A DNA stretch of 64,000 nt from Eukaryota sp. TZLM1-RC (taxonomy: Eukaryota; Metamonada: BaSk clade). The translations under genes and the position numbers were made by a program. The number at the start of each line of letters is the position of its first letter. Positions within the stretch are counted from its first letter, which is position 1. Location of the stretch: NCBI GenBank assembly GCA_040285825.1, contig JAUPSS010000007.1, positions 396,501-460,500 on the forward strand, in the 5' to 3' direction. Under the pieces are notes generated by a model. The model did no database searches. It was not told the origin of the DNA and was given only the letters and a program-made list of their open reading frames with translations. This document shows, piece after piece, positions 1 to 10,604 of this stretch.

Positions 1-382
1 TTGATCTCTCAAACCGTTTGAGTCAAACGTCATCAATTTTAATTTTAATACGGTGCTTTCTGCGTAAGTCAGCAGCAATTGTTACTTCTACGAAAGTAAT
101 ATACAATCGCAATACAGAGACGCTTGATGGAATATTTCAAATCTGTTGCTGACAGCTATAAGTTATAGTGTATAACTAAGGTTAATACAAAGCTAGAATG
201 ATCATAGCCAATTTGGGACTGCTGGTTGTTTTGAGTGTCTGTCCATGGACAATCCTGTACAATCTTGAATTGATTTGATTGAGTTTAAAAATCATCATTT
301 TCTCATCTTCCAGTAACGACCTCACACTACCTACCTTCTACACAAGAAGTCACCACTTTACTACCCAACCACTTCCTGTTCA
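1..382. other. Intergenic, no gene seen
   Basis: No convincing coding stretch on either strand. The last 80 bases are pyrimidine-rich and lead into the MO25 start codon, so they probably hold its promoter and short leader; no specific element can be named. Confidence 0.5.
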
Positions 383-1381
383 ATGCCTCTTTTTGGTAAA
401 CGCAAATCTGTAGCAGATTACATCAAGAGACTCAGCGAGGCACTCTCGAACATTCCGAACATTAGTGACGAAACTGCTCTTCGCACAATTCACCATGAAA
501 TAAACAAATGTTCACATAACCTCCGTGACATGCTCTACCACGCCGAGGACACTGCCGCTACTGACAATGAAGCTGTGACCGAATTCATTAAACACAATCT
601 CGTTAGACTCATACTTTCAACATTCACTTCACTGGAGTTTGAAGCTCGTAAAGACATCATTTCTGTCCTCTCACACTTACTTTGCGACACTCTCTTTGTC
701 AATCATCTGCTCTCTCTGCCCGACGCGTTCTCATCCATCATGACCCTTTATACCAACCCCAGCCTCACAATCCATACAGGTACTTTTATCAGGGAGGGGG
801 TTGTCAAATCAAGTGCCATTTGCAATCATTTTCTAACAATGGACACTATGAATTTGTTATTTGGCTTTGTCAATGTGGAATCTTTTGATATCTCCTCTGA
901 CGCTTTTTCTACTCTTAATACTCTTCTTACTTCACACAAAGATATTACTGCTGATTTTATTAATGCTAATTATACTGATTTTTTTAAAGGATTTGAAGGG
1001 TTGATTTTGTCAGAAAATTACGTCATTCGACGTTCATCTTTGAGATTGCTGGCTGAAATTCTACTCGAAAGGTCTTGTTTTGAGATAATGACAAGATTCA
1101 TTAGTGAAATGCATAATTTGAAAGTTGTTATGAATTTGTTGTTGACAAAAAGTCGACACATTCAGTACGAGGCTTTTCATGTTTTCAAGATATTTGTGGC
1201 TAATCCTAATAAGACTAGTGCCATTGAAAATGTTTTGTGTAGAAATTCACAGAAGTTAGTTTTGTTTTTGGAGAAATTTCATTGTGATGGGGATGATCAG
1301 CTTGAAGAGGAGGTTAGTTTGTTGATTAAAGAAATTCAAATGATTGGGGGTACTTGCGAGGAAGAGCAAGATAGTAATTAA
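383..1381 (+). CDS. MO25/Cab39-family scaffold protein
   Basis: MO25 is an armadillo-like scaffold that binds the pseudokinase STRAD and activates LKB1 or other germinal-centre (Ste20-like) kinases in the cytoplasm. The 332-residue product has the usual family length. It begins with the MO25 signature M-P-L-F-G-K, and later shows the conserved R-R-x-S-L-R-L-L-A-E-I-L-L-E-R helix (about residues 219-233) and the V-M-N-L-L and Q-Y-E-A-F-H-V-F-K-I-F-V-A-N-P stretches (about 248-276) typical of the Mo25 family. The frame is open with no intron and the ATG is the first in frame. It is convergent with the next gene. Family membership is very likely; the kinase partner is unknown. Confidence 0.95.
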   Translation: MPLFGKRKSVADYIKRLSEALSNIPNISDETALRTIHHEINKCSHNLRDMLYHAEDTAATDNEAVTEFIKHNLVRLILSTFTSLEFEARKDIISVLSHLLCDTLFVNHLLSLPDAFSSIMTLYTNPSLTIHTGTFIREGVVKSSAICNHFLTMDTMNLLFGFVNVESFDISSDAFSTLNTLLTSHKDITADFINANYTDFFKGFEGLILSENYVIRRSSLRLLAEILLERSCFEIMTRFISEMHNLKVVMNLLLTKSRHIQYEAFHVFKIFVANPNKTSAIENVLCRNSQKLVLFLEKFHCDGDDQLEEEVSLLIKEIQMIGGTCEEEQDSN

Positions 1382-1811
1382 TTTTAGATTCAAATTATGT
1401 AGTTTTTGAGCTATAAAGTAATTTTTCTGTTAATTTTCTGTTTATTTTGTTTATAATTTGAGTTTTTATGATATTATTTCTATTTCTAAACTTAAATGAT
1501 GATGATGAACTTCAAAAAACTGTATTTGTTGGATTGTTCAATTGAACAATCCAAATTGAAATTGCTTGCACCCCCTGATGTGGCTAAAGAGCATTTAACA
1601 TTAAAATTGAAAAGCTAAAAAATAAAAAAGTAAATCACAAAAGTAATCAAGAGAATTTAGCTTTGAGTACCTAATTTGCACTTGTGTTTGCTGATTAATT
1701 GATTTTGTCTTAAGTTAAGACTCTTAACCATTGAATTTTCCCAAGCTTAATTCCAGAAAAATGAGTGTTTTATTGACAAATAGGTGTAAAAAAAGCTTGA
1801 AAATCCTGAAA
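1382..1811. other. Convergent intergenic region with a perfect hairpin
   Basis: About 430 bases lie between two convergent stop codons. No gene is seen. Positions 1529-1554 form a perfect 26-base palindrome, each half TTGGATTGTTCAA, which could fold as a hairpin in either transcript. A role in 3'-end formation or transcriptional separation of the convergent genes is inference. Confidence 0.6.
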
Positions 1812-2310
1812 TTACGCATTTTGATAAGACATAATCTTGTCAATCCTACCCTGATGTCTACCTCCCTCAAATTCAGTGGTCAAAAACTTCTCCACTATAT
1901 CAGAAGCTACATCAGGAGGAGTGGTACGTGCACCCATGGCAACAATATTGGCGTTATTGTGGAGTCGAGCATAGGATTAGATAAGCAGAGAAACATACCA
2001 TTTCAGCAGTATAGACATCGTAACAAAGAGCACAACGAACACCTACGTGTTTGTTTGCTGCCATACAAATACCAATGCCAGAACCACATATGACTATACC
2101 CATAGCCTCTTTAGGGTCAGGAAGAGATCCATCAGGAGTCAGTTTGCGTAAAGCGACGACAACTCCGTGAGCAGCATCTGGATAATCATACTTCTCACCA
2201 CGAGCTGGACCTACGTATTCGATAACTTCATGACCAAGATTATTACAAACAACAGTGAGCAATTCTGGAATATCACCAGCAGCGTGATCGAAACCGATAG
2301 CTATTTTCAT
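1812..2310 (-). CDS. rpiB: Ribose-5-phosphate isomerase B (RpiB/LacAB family)
   Basis: RpiB interconverts ribulose 5-phosphate and ribose 5-phosphate in the pentose phosphate pathway. The product starts M-K-I-A-I-G-F-D-H-A-A-G and contains D-Y-P-D-A-A and the G-I-V-I-C-G-S-G-I-G-I-C-M-A-A-N-K motif with the family's active-site Cys, then V-R-C-A-L-C-Y-D-V-Y-T-A-E-M. The frame then breaks, but the expected R-L-H-N-N-A-N-I-V-A-M-G-A-R and E-G-G-R-H-Q-G-R-I continue after 28 bases (1998-1971). That stretch starts GTATGT and contains CTAAT, like an intron, but ends in AT rather than AG. Either a very short non-canonical intron, a mutated acceptor or an assembly error explains it. The stop codon used is at 1812-1814. 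The family is common in bacteria and many protists and absent from animals. Confidence 0.9.
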
Positions 2311-2547
2311 TATGGGTATGTAAAGAGATGTAGGAAGTGGGAGATGTTATTTGGTAAGAAGGTTAAACTGACTCAACTTTATAGAAATATGCCCATTTCT
2401 GTATGTTAGAATTGACGAATTTATGACTGAAGCTGAGAATTTCACACAAAGTGAATATTGAATAAATATCCCTAATAATTGTGTAAACTTCTCAGCACCA
2501 AGGGTTAGTATACACTAAACACCTTGGAAATACGTTGATTAAAACAG

Positions 2548-4493
2548 CTACAGCTGTCTCCTTAGACGTCTCACACGCCTTGGCCTTCTGAATGGTTCTG
2601 GCCTAGTACCAGTGAAATACTCACTAATTGGAATCTCCAGCTGATTTCTGGAGGCTGAGATGTCTCTAGACCAGTTGGTCTGACATCGAGGACAATCAAA
2701 CTTAGCGTTATTTACCCTTCCGTCATCATGATAGATCTTTCTATGAAAGACCTTACAGCAATTCACTTTTGCTGAGGTCATAAACTCGTCCCCGACTTTG
2801 ACGCTTTCAAAGTGTTTTTTGATTTGTTTGAGAAATCTCTTTCGGGGGGATTTCACAGATTGACGAGATGGACCACCACCGCCATTGCCGAACCAAACTA
2901 TAGTGTTTCTTCCTTCAGACAAGCGTTTAATTTTGTCAATAAAACTAGTTAGTCTCTTTTGTCTTCGTATGAAGAAATCAAACTTATTTCTTCTCAGCTT
3001 TTTTCTTGCACCACGCTGCAAATTTCCAGACATAATTGAAGCATATTCAGGCTCTTCCTCAGATTCAGGAACATAAGGTAAACTTATTTCAATCAGATAC
3101 TCTTGGAAGCTCTGAGCGGAATAAGTGTTAGGAGTTGCTTGAGTGAGAGGAGGGGGGTGATTCAGTCTTCGTTCTTTTGGATTCAGTAGCAGTCCAGAAC
3201 GTTCAGAAACATTAGCAGAATTTCGGAAAGAACCAGCAGTCCAACCACAAAGATTGCTGTGGTTGGGATCAATGGCTACAAAAAACAAATTTTCATCAGG
3301 ATCTCTGTAATTGGGCTGTTGTTCCACTGGTAACCGCGGTCTTCTCTGTGGATTTGCTGTTCTATGGACATTGGATTTTCGTTCCTTTCAGAGTTATGAA
3401 AATCATAATTTCCAGAGGCTCGCCTGGGCTCAAATTCCGCTTTATTTGGCCTATTATAAGTTTTTCTTTCCTTCTGGGTAAACGTAAACCGCAAGGAATC
3501 ACCATTCGAAAAAATGGTATAGTTAATAAATTTCGATTTATAAAAAAACCGATTAGGGTTGTTCAGAAGCTCTTTGTTTGCATTTAGTTTTGTGAAATAA
3601 GCTTCTGCTTCTTTAGTCAAGCTGCAGAAGCATGGAGACCAACTGGACAGTCGAGAGAGAGTGCCTTTTCATCACATCAGGGCAGTTATCTTCTAAAAAA
3701 GATAAAATGTTCAAGCCAGATTGAACGATTGTTGCAGCAGACTCCATATTGATAGGAAACCGTTCGTTTCTTATTGAATTTTCGAACAAATTTTCACCGC
3801 CACCAATATAGGCGTTGGCTGTCATATTGAGCCAATGGACCAAGATATGCTGGTGTATTTCTTGATACCATTGTAAAATTGACTCATCTGGCTGAATCCC
3901 TTGAAGTACACAGTCGGCGTATTTCTTGGGCCAGGGGCAATTAGAAACTGAGCACAGCTTTTGAAAAAATTGCGTTTCCAGACGACAGGGCCGTCAGCGA
4001 GCGACTGACAAAAGGCTTCTCCCAGTTGGATGGCTCGACTGCCAAGAAGAGTGGAAAGACACCAAAATCTACCACCGTCGGCTGAGCTGGTTTCATTCAG
4101 CGGTCACCAGGGCCAAAAGTGCTGAACAAGGTGTTGCAGCGCTTGGTCAACCAAAGGATGGTTTTCAAATGGCCTCCTTTGTTTAGGCTCACTTTGGCAA
4201 ACAAAGTCGAAACAGAGGCTCCAGAACTGGCTTTGAGTAAGCCACATTGAGTGTTCTGGGTATTGGAGCACAAAGAGTCGTGCTAGGTGAGTAGCACGAG
4301 CTCCAATACTAGCAAGAACTTGGAACTGGCGTTCCATTGCTTCTTGTGCCGCTGAGACGAAGAACTGGTTGACAGAAGCTCCCACAGTTCTAGTTTGTAG
4401 AACGTTATCCATGGCAGTCAACACAGAACGGAAACAGTCAGAAATGATTGAAAATTTGTTTCCTAAAATTGAAAATTTGTTGAAGTCAATCAA
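2548..4493 (-). pseudogene. Fanzor1-type RNA-guided nuclease, broken copy
   Basis: Fanzors are eukaryotic relatives of TnpB that use a guide RNA and a RuvC-like nuclease. Four successive frames on the minus strand read like one protein: 4493-4104 and 3843-3613 (N-terminal part), 3620-3276 (N-Y-T-I-F-S-N-G-D-S-L-R-F-T-F), and 3327-2548. The last has a RuvC-I-like F-F-V-A-I-D-P-N-H-S-N, a RuvC-II-like I-V-W-F-G-N-G-G-G-G, the zinc-finger region with D-E-F-M-T-S, C-C and C-P-R-C, and a RuvC-III-like S-R-D-I-S-A-S. At least three frame changes or stops separate the pieces, so no full protein is made unless unseen introns join them. The Fanzor1 rather than Fanzor2 call rests on motif style only. 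No terminal repeats were recognised. Confidence 0.75.
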
Positions 4494-5621
4494 TCTTATA
4501 GCTGTCGATTCAAAGTAAAGTTAGTTACAAGTGTTTATTAATGAGACATATCGTTCAAGATTACTTTCTGAATATTTTCCTTTCTTCAGACAAGAACTAC
4601 ATGTTACAAAAGTTGGTGAGTGGAGTTTGGTTGGGTTGTCATCATTGCCCAGATTCGTAATTGAATTTCATTTCATCACTTACAACATTTCATCATTTAC
4701 TCTACTACGAACCTCCTCCTACGAATCCTTGCTTGCAGCTACTACCACTCTTTATGTCGGAAATTGAGAATCACTTTTATTTTAAGTAATGTTTTTTTCT
4801 TCCTTCCTCTATGGAATATAACCATGAATACAAGATTGATTCTGGAATCAAATCAAATATAAAAGTCTCTGCTATGCAGGGGCACTTATTTCGTAGAATG
4901 ATCAACACAGAGCTCTTACTACATTGTCATAGGTCCCTTCCCTCAAGTTCTTTTGTGGCTGCCTGAACTTCATATGAATCAGTCTGGCTGTCTTCCCTCT
5001 CTTCTATTCCTGATGTTCCACACCTTGTATTAAAGCTACAGAAGAGTCTACTTCCTGCATGTTTTCATCCTCAGTTCCAAAACTTTTCCAAACACTGGTT
5101 TTCACTACTCAACACTGATTGTGACTTATCCCATGCTTCGGCAATAGTAATCCTCCTTTGCTCAATTAAACCATCATTCATCACCCCATCATGGAATCAT
5201 GATCGGCAACTAATTGTCTCCCTTTTGTACAAACTAACAACCTGAACCCTGCCCCACCCTTTCCTTCTTTCTCTTTATCAACGTCTCTCTACCCTCGTCA
5301 CTTGCTTCCGTCCTTTTTCTGACCCCCCTCCCCTACTGTCTCAAATTCTATTGCTGAATGACAGTAGCAATGGATGGATCATTATAAGCAGAGGGGCAAA
5401 CAAAATAATTCAACTTTTCAAATTATTCAAATTATTCAAGGTCTTCCCATTCGATAATTTTACATTTTGAGTTATAGAAAACGAGCTAGTTCTATTCATG
5501 TGGTACATCTTAAGAAATTTCCAGAACTTTCCGTGTATGGTGTGAAACAAATGGTGATACTCAATTTGTAATTGAAGATGATTCTGAACTACAAAAAAAT
5601 AAGGAAGTAAAATACAGCTCG
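4494..5621. other. Intergenic, possible short relic
   Basis: No recognised gene. A fairly open plus-strand stretch around 4870-5330 is richer in C and T than its surroundings but matches no family I know. The end (5550-5612) resembles the sequence just beyond RCC1-LRR gene D (41153-41207), so the two genes share 3'-flanking DNA. Confidence 0.4.
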
Positions 5622-8036
5622 TCAAAATTGTTGTTTATTTTCATTTACAAAGTCACCAAAAAGATCAATCAAATACCTATAAGCTGGATACTGAATCCAC
5701 CATGGAAAACAAGATAATTCAACTAAATATTCATTCTTGATGAGTGTAACAGATTCAATTAAACCTTGATTCTTAAACTTCACTGAAGATAAGGAAGAAC
5801 CTGATAGGCGGGACTCACCAACTTCAATTAATTGAATAAATTTCAAAGAGGGAAAGATTTGTTCAGTAATATTAGTAGGAACCATGCGATGAAGTATCAA
5901 TTCCTTCAAATTTGGAAATTGAAATTGTATAGGCAAATTACATACATATAACTTCAATCTCAGAATGGATTGAGGTAGAGGTATTTCGCCCGTGACAAAA
6001 CGTGCTGAAAAAAAACGAGAAAACAGCATCAACTCTTTCAATGATGTGAGATAACTTAAATCAGTACTCTCAAAACCCATATTTCTAACAACTAACTTTA
6101 CTAGTGAAGTGGGTAATTGTGTCATTGTAAGTGGATAAGCAAGCTCCACAATTTTTAGATTTGATAAATGTCCCATGTTTATAGATCGGCTTCTATAGTT
6201 TCTGCATATTCCACCAAATTTAACAACCTCAACATTTGGGAACATAAACAATAATTGTGGGTCATAATCAACACCATCACAGTAAACATCAAGTTTTTTA
6301 ATTCTAGTATTAATTACATTGGGACCATTATAAACAGTAGATAATTGTAGTTGTAAATCACAAATATTTTCATTTACTTCTAACTTTTGAGGATCTTTTA
6401 AAATCAAACTGTTTTGAATTGGATGATCAGTAAACACTTCTCGAGCAAATTGAGCTACCCTTTTACTAATACAAGATTTGGTGTAAAATCTTGCTTTAAC
6501 ATATGGATGATTACCAAAGAGCTCTTGCAAATAATTCAAATATTCCCAATAAACACGCTTAATCAGAACACTAAACATTCTATTCAAATGTTGTTTTGGA
6601 TATCGGAAACTGCCAAGTATTTCAGACCCAAATACTTTGACAGGTTGTCGTCGATACATCAAATCACCTGTACCTAATTGACCTTTATGATTGTTTCCCC
6701 AAGCCCAAACAGAGTTGTTGTTGTAGGCAAAAAGGAAGTCTCCGCCAACAGCAATACTTTCTCTATTAGTGAAACATATTGGTTCATTGATATCAACGTA
6801 AACATCGCTACTTTGAGGCAACCGACCCCAGGCAGAAACATTACCACCAATGTCAGCTATTGCAAAGATTCCGATATCCCTGTGATGAAAACCACCTATA
6901 TAAGCAATATTTGTTAAACAATCTACTTTGGTAGGTTCATTATTAAAAGGCACTGTATCATCCATTTTGAACTGCCAAACATCACCATTAACGTCAATTA
7001 TAAATAAAGAAGTTGACTTCCTCATGCTTGCAACCAAAAAAAACGAACCCACATTCGCGGGACTTTTTAAAGTTAGATAACTAGTGACTGGTATCTGAGT
7101 TAACTGAAACCTCTGACTTTGTACAGGATGTTTAACATAACAAAAGAAATTGCTGTGCCCATCAACTGCAACGAACATTTGGCCATAAACCGAAATGGTA
7201 ATGATATTGTTTAAACCGCAAATTAATTCAAGTGAATTAAAACATCCCCATTTTAAAACTTGGCCTTCTTGTGTCAGAGCAAATGACAATGCGTGGCCAG
7301 CAAAAACCTCTTTAATACTATAAGGAATACTTATCAAAGTAGTTGGTAGCGATAGTTCTTGTGACAAATTGATTTGCTTGCACGTGTTCCTGCCCCAACC
7401 AAAAATGTTGCCTTCGGAAGAGAGAGCAAGGGAATGGTCAAATCCGGTCGAAATGGAGATAATGTCATTTAGCGGAAGCTTGACAGGAACAAGGATTTCC
7501 CGAGGACCATTGTAGACAACTTGACTCCTGTTATTATTTCCCCAACCATAAACATCACCAGAATATGTGAGGAGAAGGGAATGCGAACATTGTAGATGAG
7601 ATACAATACGCTTAACCCCCAACATCCTTTCTGATTGATCAGCAAAATAGGGTATGCTTGAAGTCGAATCGCAATTGGTGGGAATCGTTGGAGAGTTTAC
7701 AACATCAATTTCATGATTCAGCAAGTCCACACAGTCACTGGACGACGAAGCATAACTAGATGGAGAAGGCGATGAACAGTGAGAATGGCGCTGAGCGATA
7801 AGAAAGAATGTAACATCATGGGGAGTGGGGTGAACACGAGCTTCAGCTGCGTGGTTGAAGTTATATCTTATATATTGAGGAGTGTCTCGTCTTCTGTCTA
7901 ATTCATCAGCTACTGGATCAATAGACGATAGATCGACAGGAAGGCTTGTGGAGCTCAGAGTGTTGTATTCTGTTGGACAACAAGGAGAGGTAGAACAGTC
8001 CCTAAGCACGGTGTCATGATCTTGGTTGCGACTCAT
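5622..8036 (-). CDS. RCC1-repeat / leucine-rich protein, copy A
   Basis: RCC1 repeats build a beta-propeller used for protein binding and, in some proteins, GTPase exchange; the role here is unknown. After a Ser/Pro-rich, probably disordered N-terminus come RCC1-like blades (L-L-L-T-Y-S-G-D-V-Y-G-W-G-N, H-S-L-A-L-S-S-E-G-N-I-F-G-W-G, and V-W-A-W-G-N-N-H-K-G-Q-L-G-T-G-D), then a conserved helical block (V-Y-W-E-Y-L-N-Y-L-Q-E-L-F), then leucine-rich or FNIP-like repeats (L-P-T-S-L-V-K-L-V) and the family tail L-S-C-F-P-W-W-I-Q-Y-P. The open frame runs back to 8120 only through a non-ATG codon, and that extension enters a LINE fragment, so the ATG at 8036 is preferred. Uninterrupted, about 804 residues. 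It is the most divergent of the long copies in the window. The LINE lies about 70 bases upstream and may have cut its promoter. Confidence 0.85.
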   Translation of the reverse strand: MSRNQDHDTVLRDCSTSPCCPTEYNTLSSTSLPVDLSSIDPVADELDRRRDTPQYIRYNFNHAAEARVHPTPHDVTFFLIAQRHSHCSSPSPSSYASSSSDCVDLLNHEIDVVNSPTIPTNCDSTSSIPYFADQSERMLGVKRIVSHLQCSHSLLLTYSGDVYGWGNNNRSQVVYNGPREILVPVKLPLNDIISISTGFDHSLALSSEGNIFGWGRNTCKQINLSQELSLPTTLISIPYSIKEVFAGHALSFALTQEGQVLKWGCFNSLELICGLNNIITISVYGQMFVAVDGHSNFFCYVKHPVQSQRFQLTQIPVTSYLTLKSPANVGSFFLVASMRKSTSLFIIDVNGDVWQFKMDDTVPFNNEPTKVDCLTNIAYIGGFHHRDIGIFAIADIGGNVSAWGRLPQSSDVYVDINEPICFTNRESIAVGGDFLFAYNNNSVWAWGNNHKGQLGTGDLMYRRQPVKVFGSEILGSFRYPKQHLNRMFSVLIKRVYWEYLNYLQELFGNHPYVKARFYTKSCISKRVAQFAREVFTDHPIQNSLILKDPQKLEVNENICDLQLQLSTVYNGPNVINTRIKKLDVYCDGVDYDPQLLFMFPNVEVVKFGGICRNYRSRSINMGHLSNLKIVELAYPLTMTQLPTSLVKLVVRNMGFESTDLSYLTSLKELMLFSRFFSARFVTGEIPLPQSILRLKLYVCNLPIQFQFPNLKELILHRMVPTNITEQIFPSLKFIQLIEVGESRLSGSSLSSVKFKNQGLIESVTLIKNEYLVELSCFPWWIQYPAYRYLIDLFGDFVNENKQQF

Positions 8037-8105
8037 TGGATGTGTGATTCTATCACACCCTGTTAAAATGAATGAATAACCAAAATTTGTGAAATGATTT
8101 TCAAT

Positions 8106-8655
8106 TACCTCTGCTGTCAAATCTGTTTGATGCTGAAAATGATTTTCATAAGAATAATAGAGGTAATGTTATATTACCTAAATTAGATGGAAGCTTCATT
8201 TTATTGGATGTAATGTCTGTTGATCCTTCTAATGCCTCAAATGAAAGGCTAGTTAATTCTGAAATTCATAATCCCCTTTCAAATGCTGAAAATTTTAAAC
8301 TCAAAAAATACAATGAACCTTTGTCCAAATTGGCCAGTCTACAGCATGCAATATACAATTTGTATCCATTTGTATTTTCCCTTTTTGGTTCACTTGCACT
8401 AACTGCTTTACGTTTTTTGGATGATTTTGAAATGATTGTAAAGAGAAGAACTGGCAGAAATTTCAACAGATTGTTTTGGCAAAATAGAATTGTGTTTTCT
8501 ATTTTTAAGGGGATGTTGAAGATGGTTTCTGATGCTTTGCTTTCTTTTGGATCTCACTATGAGAAAGTTGCAACTAGTGTTTTTGTTCTGGGAGAGATGG
8601 ATTTTTTAGATGTTGATTAATAGGTTTTGAATAAAATTAAAATTTTGTAAAAAAA
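8106..8655 (+). pseudogene. 5'-truncated LINE, C-terminal fragment (family A)
   Basis: The sequence is open from 8106 to the TAA at 8618-8620 and matches the C-terminal end of the longer copy at 62.3-63.5 kb almost residue for residue (P-L-L-S-N-L-F-D-A-E-N-D-F-H, then S-L-F-G-S-L and S-I-F-K-G-M-L-K). This region follows the reverse transcriptase in non-LTR elements. The 3' end T-A-G-G-T-T followed by AATAAAATTAAA is shared with the other copies. It encodes no catalytic domain. It abuts RCC1-LRR gene A head to head. Confidence 0.75.
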
Positions 8656-10008
8656 TTTGTCTACCATTCAGAACTTTAAGAATTTCAAGGTTATGAGGCA
8701 TCTAATTACCAGTAATAGTCTTTATTTGTGAACAGTTTTAATACAATTTTTGTGTGTGTTTTTATGTTGAATTTATTCATTTTCTATAATGACATCATTT
8801 GTTTGACTCTAGAAATTAACTACATGTAATGAATATGAGATACGGTCGCACCGTTTAACACCTTCGAACCCCTTACAACACCAAAACAGATTTTCAGCTT
8901 CTATTTACAGGCGGTGATGTGAAAACGCTCTGATAATGTGGTTTTTTATTGTGCTGAAATTTATAAAAAAAGATTAAATAACAATAATTCACAAAAAACG
9001 ATTTATAAAACAATTCAACAACAATTACTCCACCATATACAAATAGTGTTTTAAACGCTACAATTGAAAAGCAGGATTATAAAAATATCCATCTAATTTG
9101 GGTAATTGACCATTTAAATCAACATAACCTGAACCAACCTCCTTCAGATTGATGGTGTAATTGATGAGATCAACAGTTATTTCCATTACATCACCTTTTA
9201 CCCATTTGGTTTAAGTTCCTGAAGTGTTGATGAAATTACCGTGATTATAGCAACCATAGACATCACAGGCTTTCAATCCAGAAGATTTAAAATTGTTACC
9301 ATCAATAACAAAAATAAGATGTTTTCAAAGGGGACGTGTGGTCTATGATTGTATTTGTCAATGTTATTAAAATTCCACCTACCCTTTTAAATGGTTCGAA
9401 AATGATTGCCAAACAGGTAATAACACTTACATTGGATCTTTGTAAACAAATATTGCTTCTGCTGATGACATCAATCTATTCGGTAGATCAGAATCATCTC
9501 TCCTCTTGCTCTCCCAAATATTGTTGTCTGGTCTCGAATGGACTAATTGTGTAATTGTAGGTGTACGAAGATTTGGTGCTCTTTGTTATTCATTATTATA
9601 TTAATATTATATTCTCTTGATTGAGAAAGAAATCGATTGACAAATACCCGAATTCGTTAGAAAATTATTTCCAAATTAAATAAAGATGAAATTCAAAGAA
9701 TGGACACATTTATGCAGCGTAAGGTACAATTTTTAATGACCTATATCATATTAAACTCAGAAAATATGAACGCTGATCAACTATGTCTGTCCATCTTAAT
9801 CGAAGAAACATTAAGTTTGCAATCAGTTTCTGCTTGACTGTACTATTGATGAACTAGGATGAGGATTCATACCACGGTAGATGTAATGAGATTTATTACA
9901 TAGGCAAAAAGGTTTTTTGTGAAAAAATTAAGAGCGCAGTTATATAAGAAACTAATATAGACTATTGACTAACGAATTATAAATTATAAACTATAATAAA
10001 CTATGATA
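8656..10008. other. Gene-poor stretch
   Basis: Apart from the possible SPRY-like relic, nothing can be assigned. The stretch is AT-rich with scattered stops on both strands and no obvious repeats. Confidence 0.5.
9058..9330 (-). pseudogene. Possible SPRY-like beta-sandwich relic
   Basis: On the minus strand a stretch reads L-I-F-V-I-D-G-N-N-F, then C-Y-N-H-G-N-F-I, a stop, then K-G-D-V-M-E-I-T-V-D-L-I-N-Y-T-I-N-L and ends at a TAG (9058-9060). The G-D-V-x-x-x-x-V-D-x-x-x-x-x-I pattern resembles SPRY/B30.2-type domains, which bind proteins. One in-frame TAA interrupts it and the upstream part could not be joined cleanly. The family call is a guess; that it was once coding is more secure. Confidence 0.3.
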
Positions 10009-10243
10009 TGCAGCTCACCAAGGCTAACACTACCATTTCTCCTTTTCGAGCGTCCAGGCCTAGAAGAGACAACAGCAACTGTACTGTTGGAGTTACCATT
10101 AACGCGGCCACTGGCACACTTCCAAAAACTTAACCCTCTACTTTTCAAGGAGCAAAATAAGAAATCATCGGGCGCCTTTACTGTTGAGCTCAGAAGAAGA
10201 TGACGAGGAAGATATTATCTGTGATGAAAGTGTTATTGATTAG
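10009..10243 (+). CDS. Small acidic-tailed protein, possible frameshift
   Basis: From the ATG at 10009 the frame reads M-Q-L-T-K-A-N-T-T-I-S-P-F-R-A-S-R-P-R-R and on to A-T-G-T-L-P-K, then stops just after a run of five A. Shifting by one base in that run keeps the frame open to a TAG at 10241-10243, with the acidic tail S-S-E-E-D-D-E-E-D-I-I-C-D-E-S-V-I-D. The composition (basic centre, acidic end) looks like a real small protein of about 78 residues rather than chance. No family recognised. The shift could be a real mutation or a homopolymer error. Confidence 0.35.
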
Positions 10244-10604
10244 GTTTGAGTACAAACAAACAATAATTTAATAAATTTAGTTATATTATATTTCCCGAGA
10301 TTTGGAAACCAAAACTGATTTGAATTAATTGATTTTCGATTCCTAATTCTGATGTAAATCATCATTCATAAACTTTGATTGAAAGATGTAAGGCCACGTG
10401 ACAATGTATCCCAATATAATTTAATAATATTAAGGGTATTTTATTTTGTCTGTAAAGGTATTTTATTAATCTACAAACAGGTCTGTACAACTGCAAAGAG
10501 CAACGCAACAAAATCGACCTTTGATCACCCAATATAATATAAACTACGTGAGAGGCAGTAGGAAAAACCACAACAATAAAGGGAAAATTTCACTAAATCT
10601 AACA

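Noticed and set aside
1731-2409. Plus-strand open frames over rpiB
   Set aside because: Antisense shadows of a recognised gene.
4870-5330. Possible LINE or RT piece
   Set aside because: Open and compositionally distinct, but no motif could be aligned with either LINE family.
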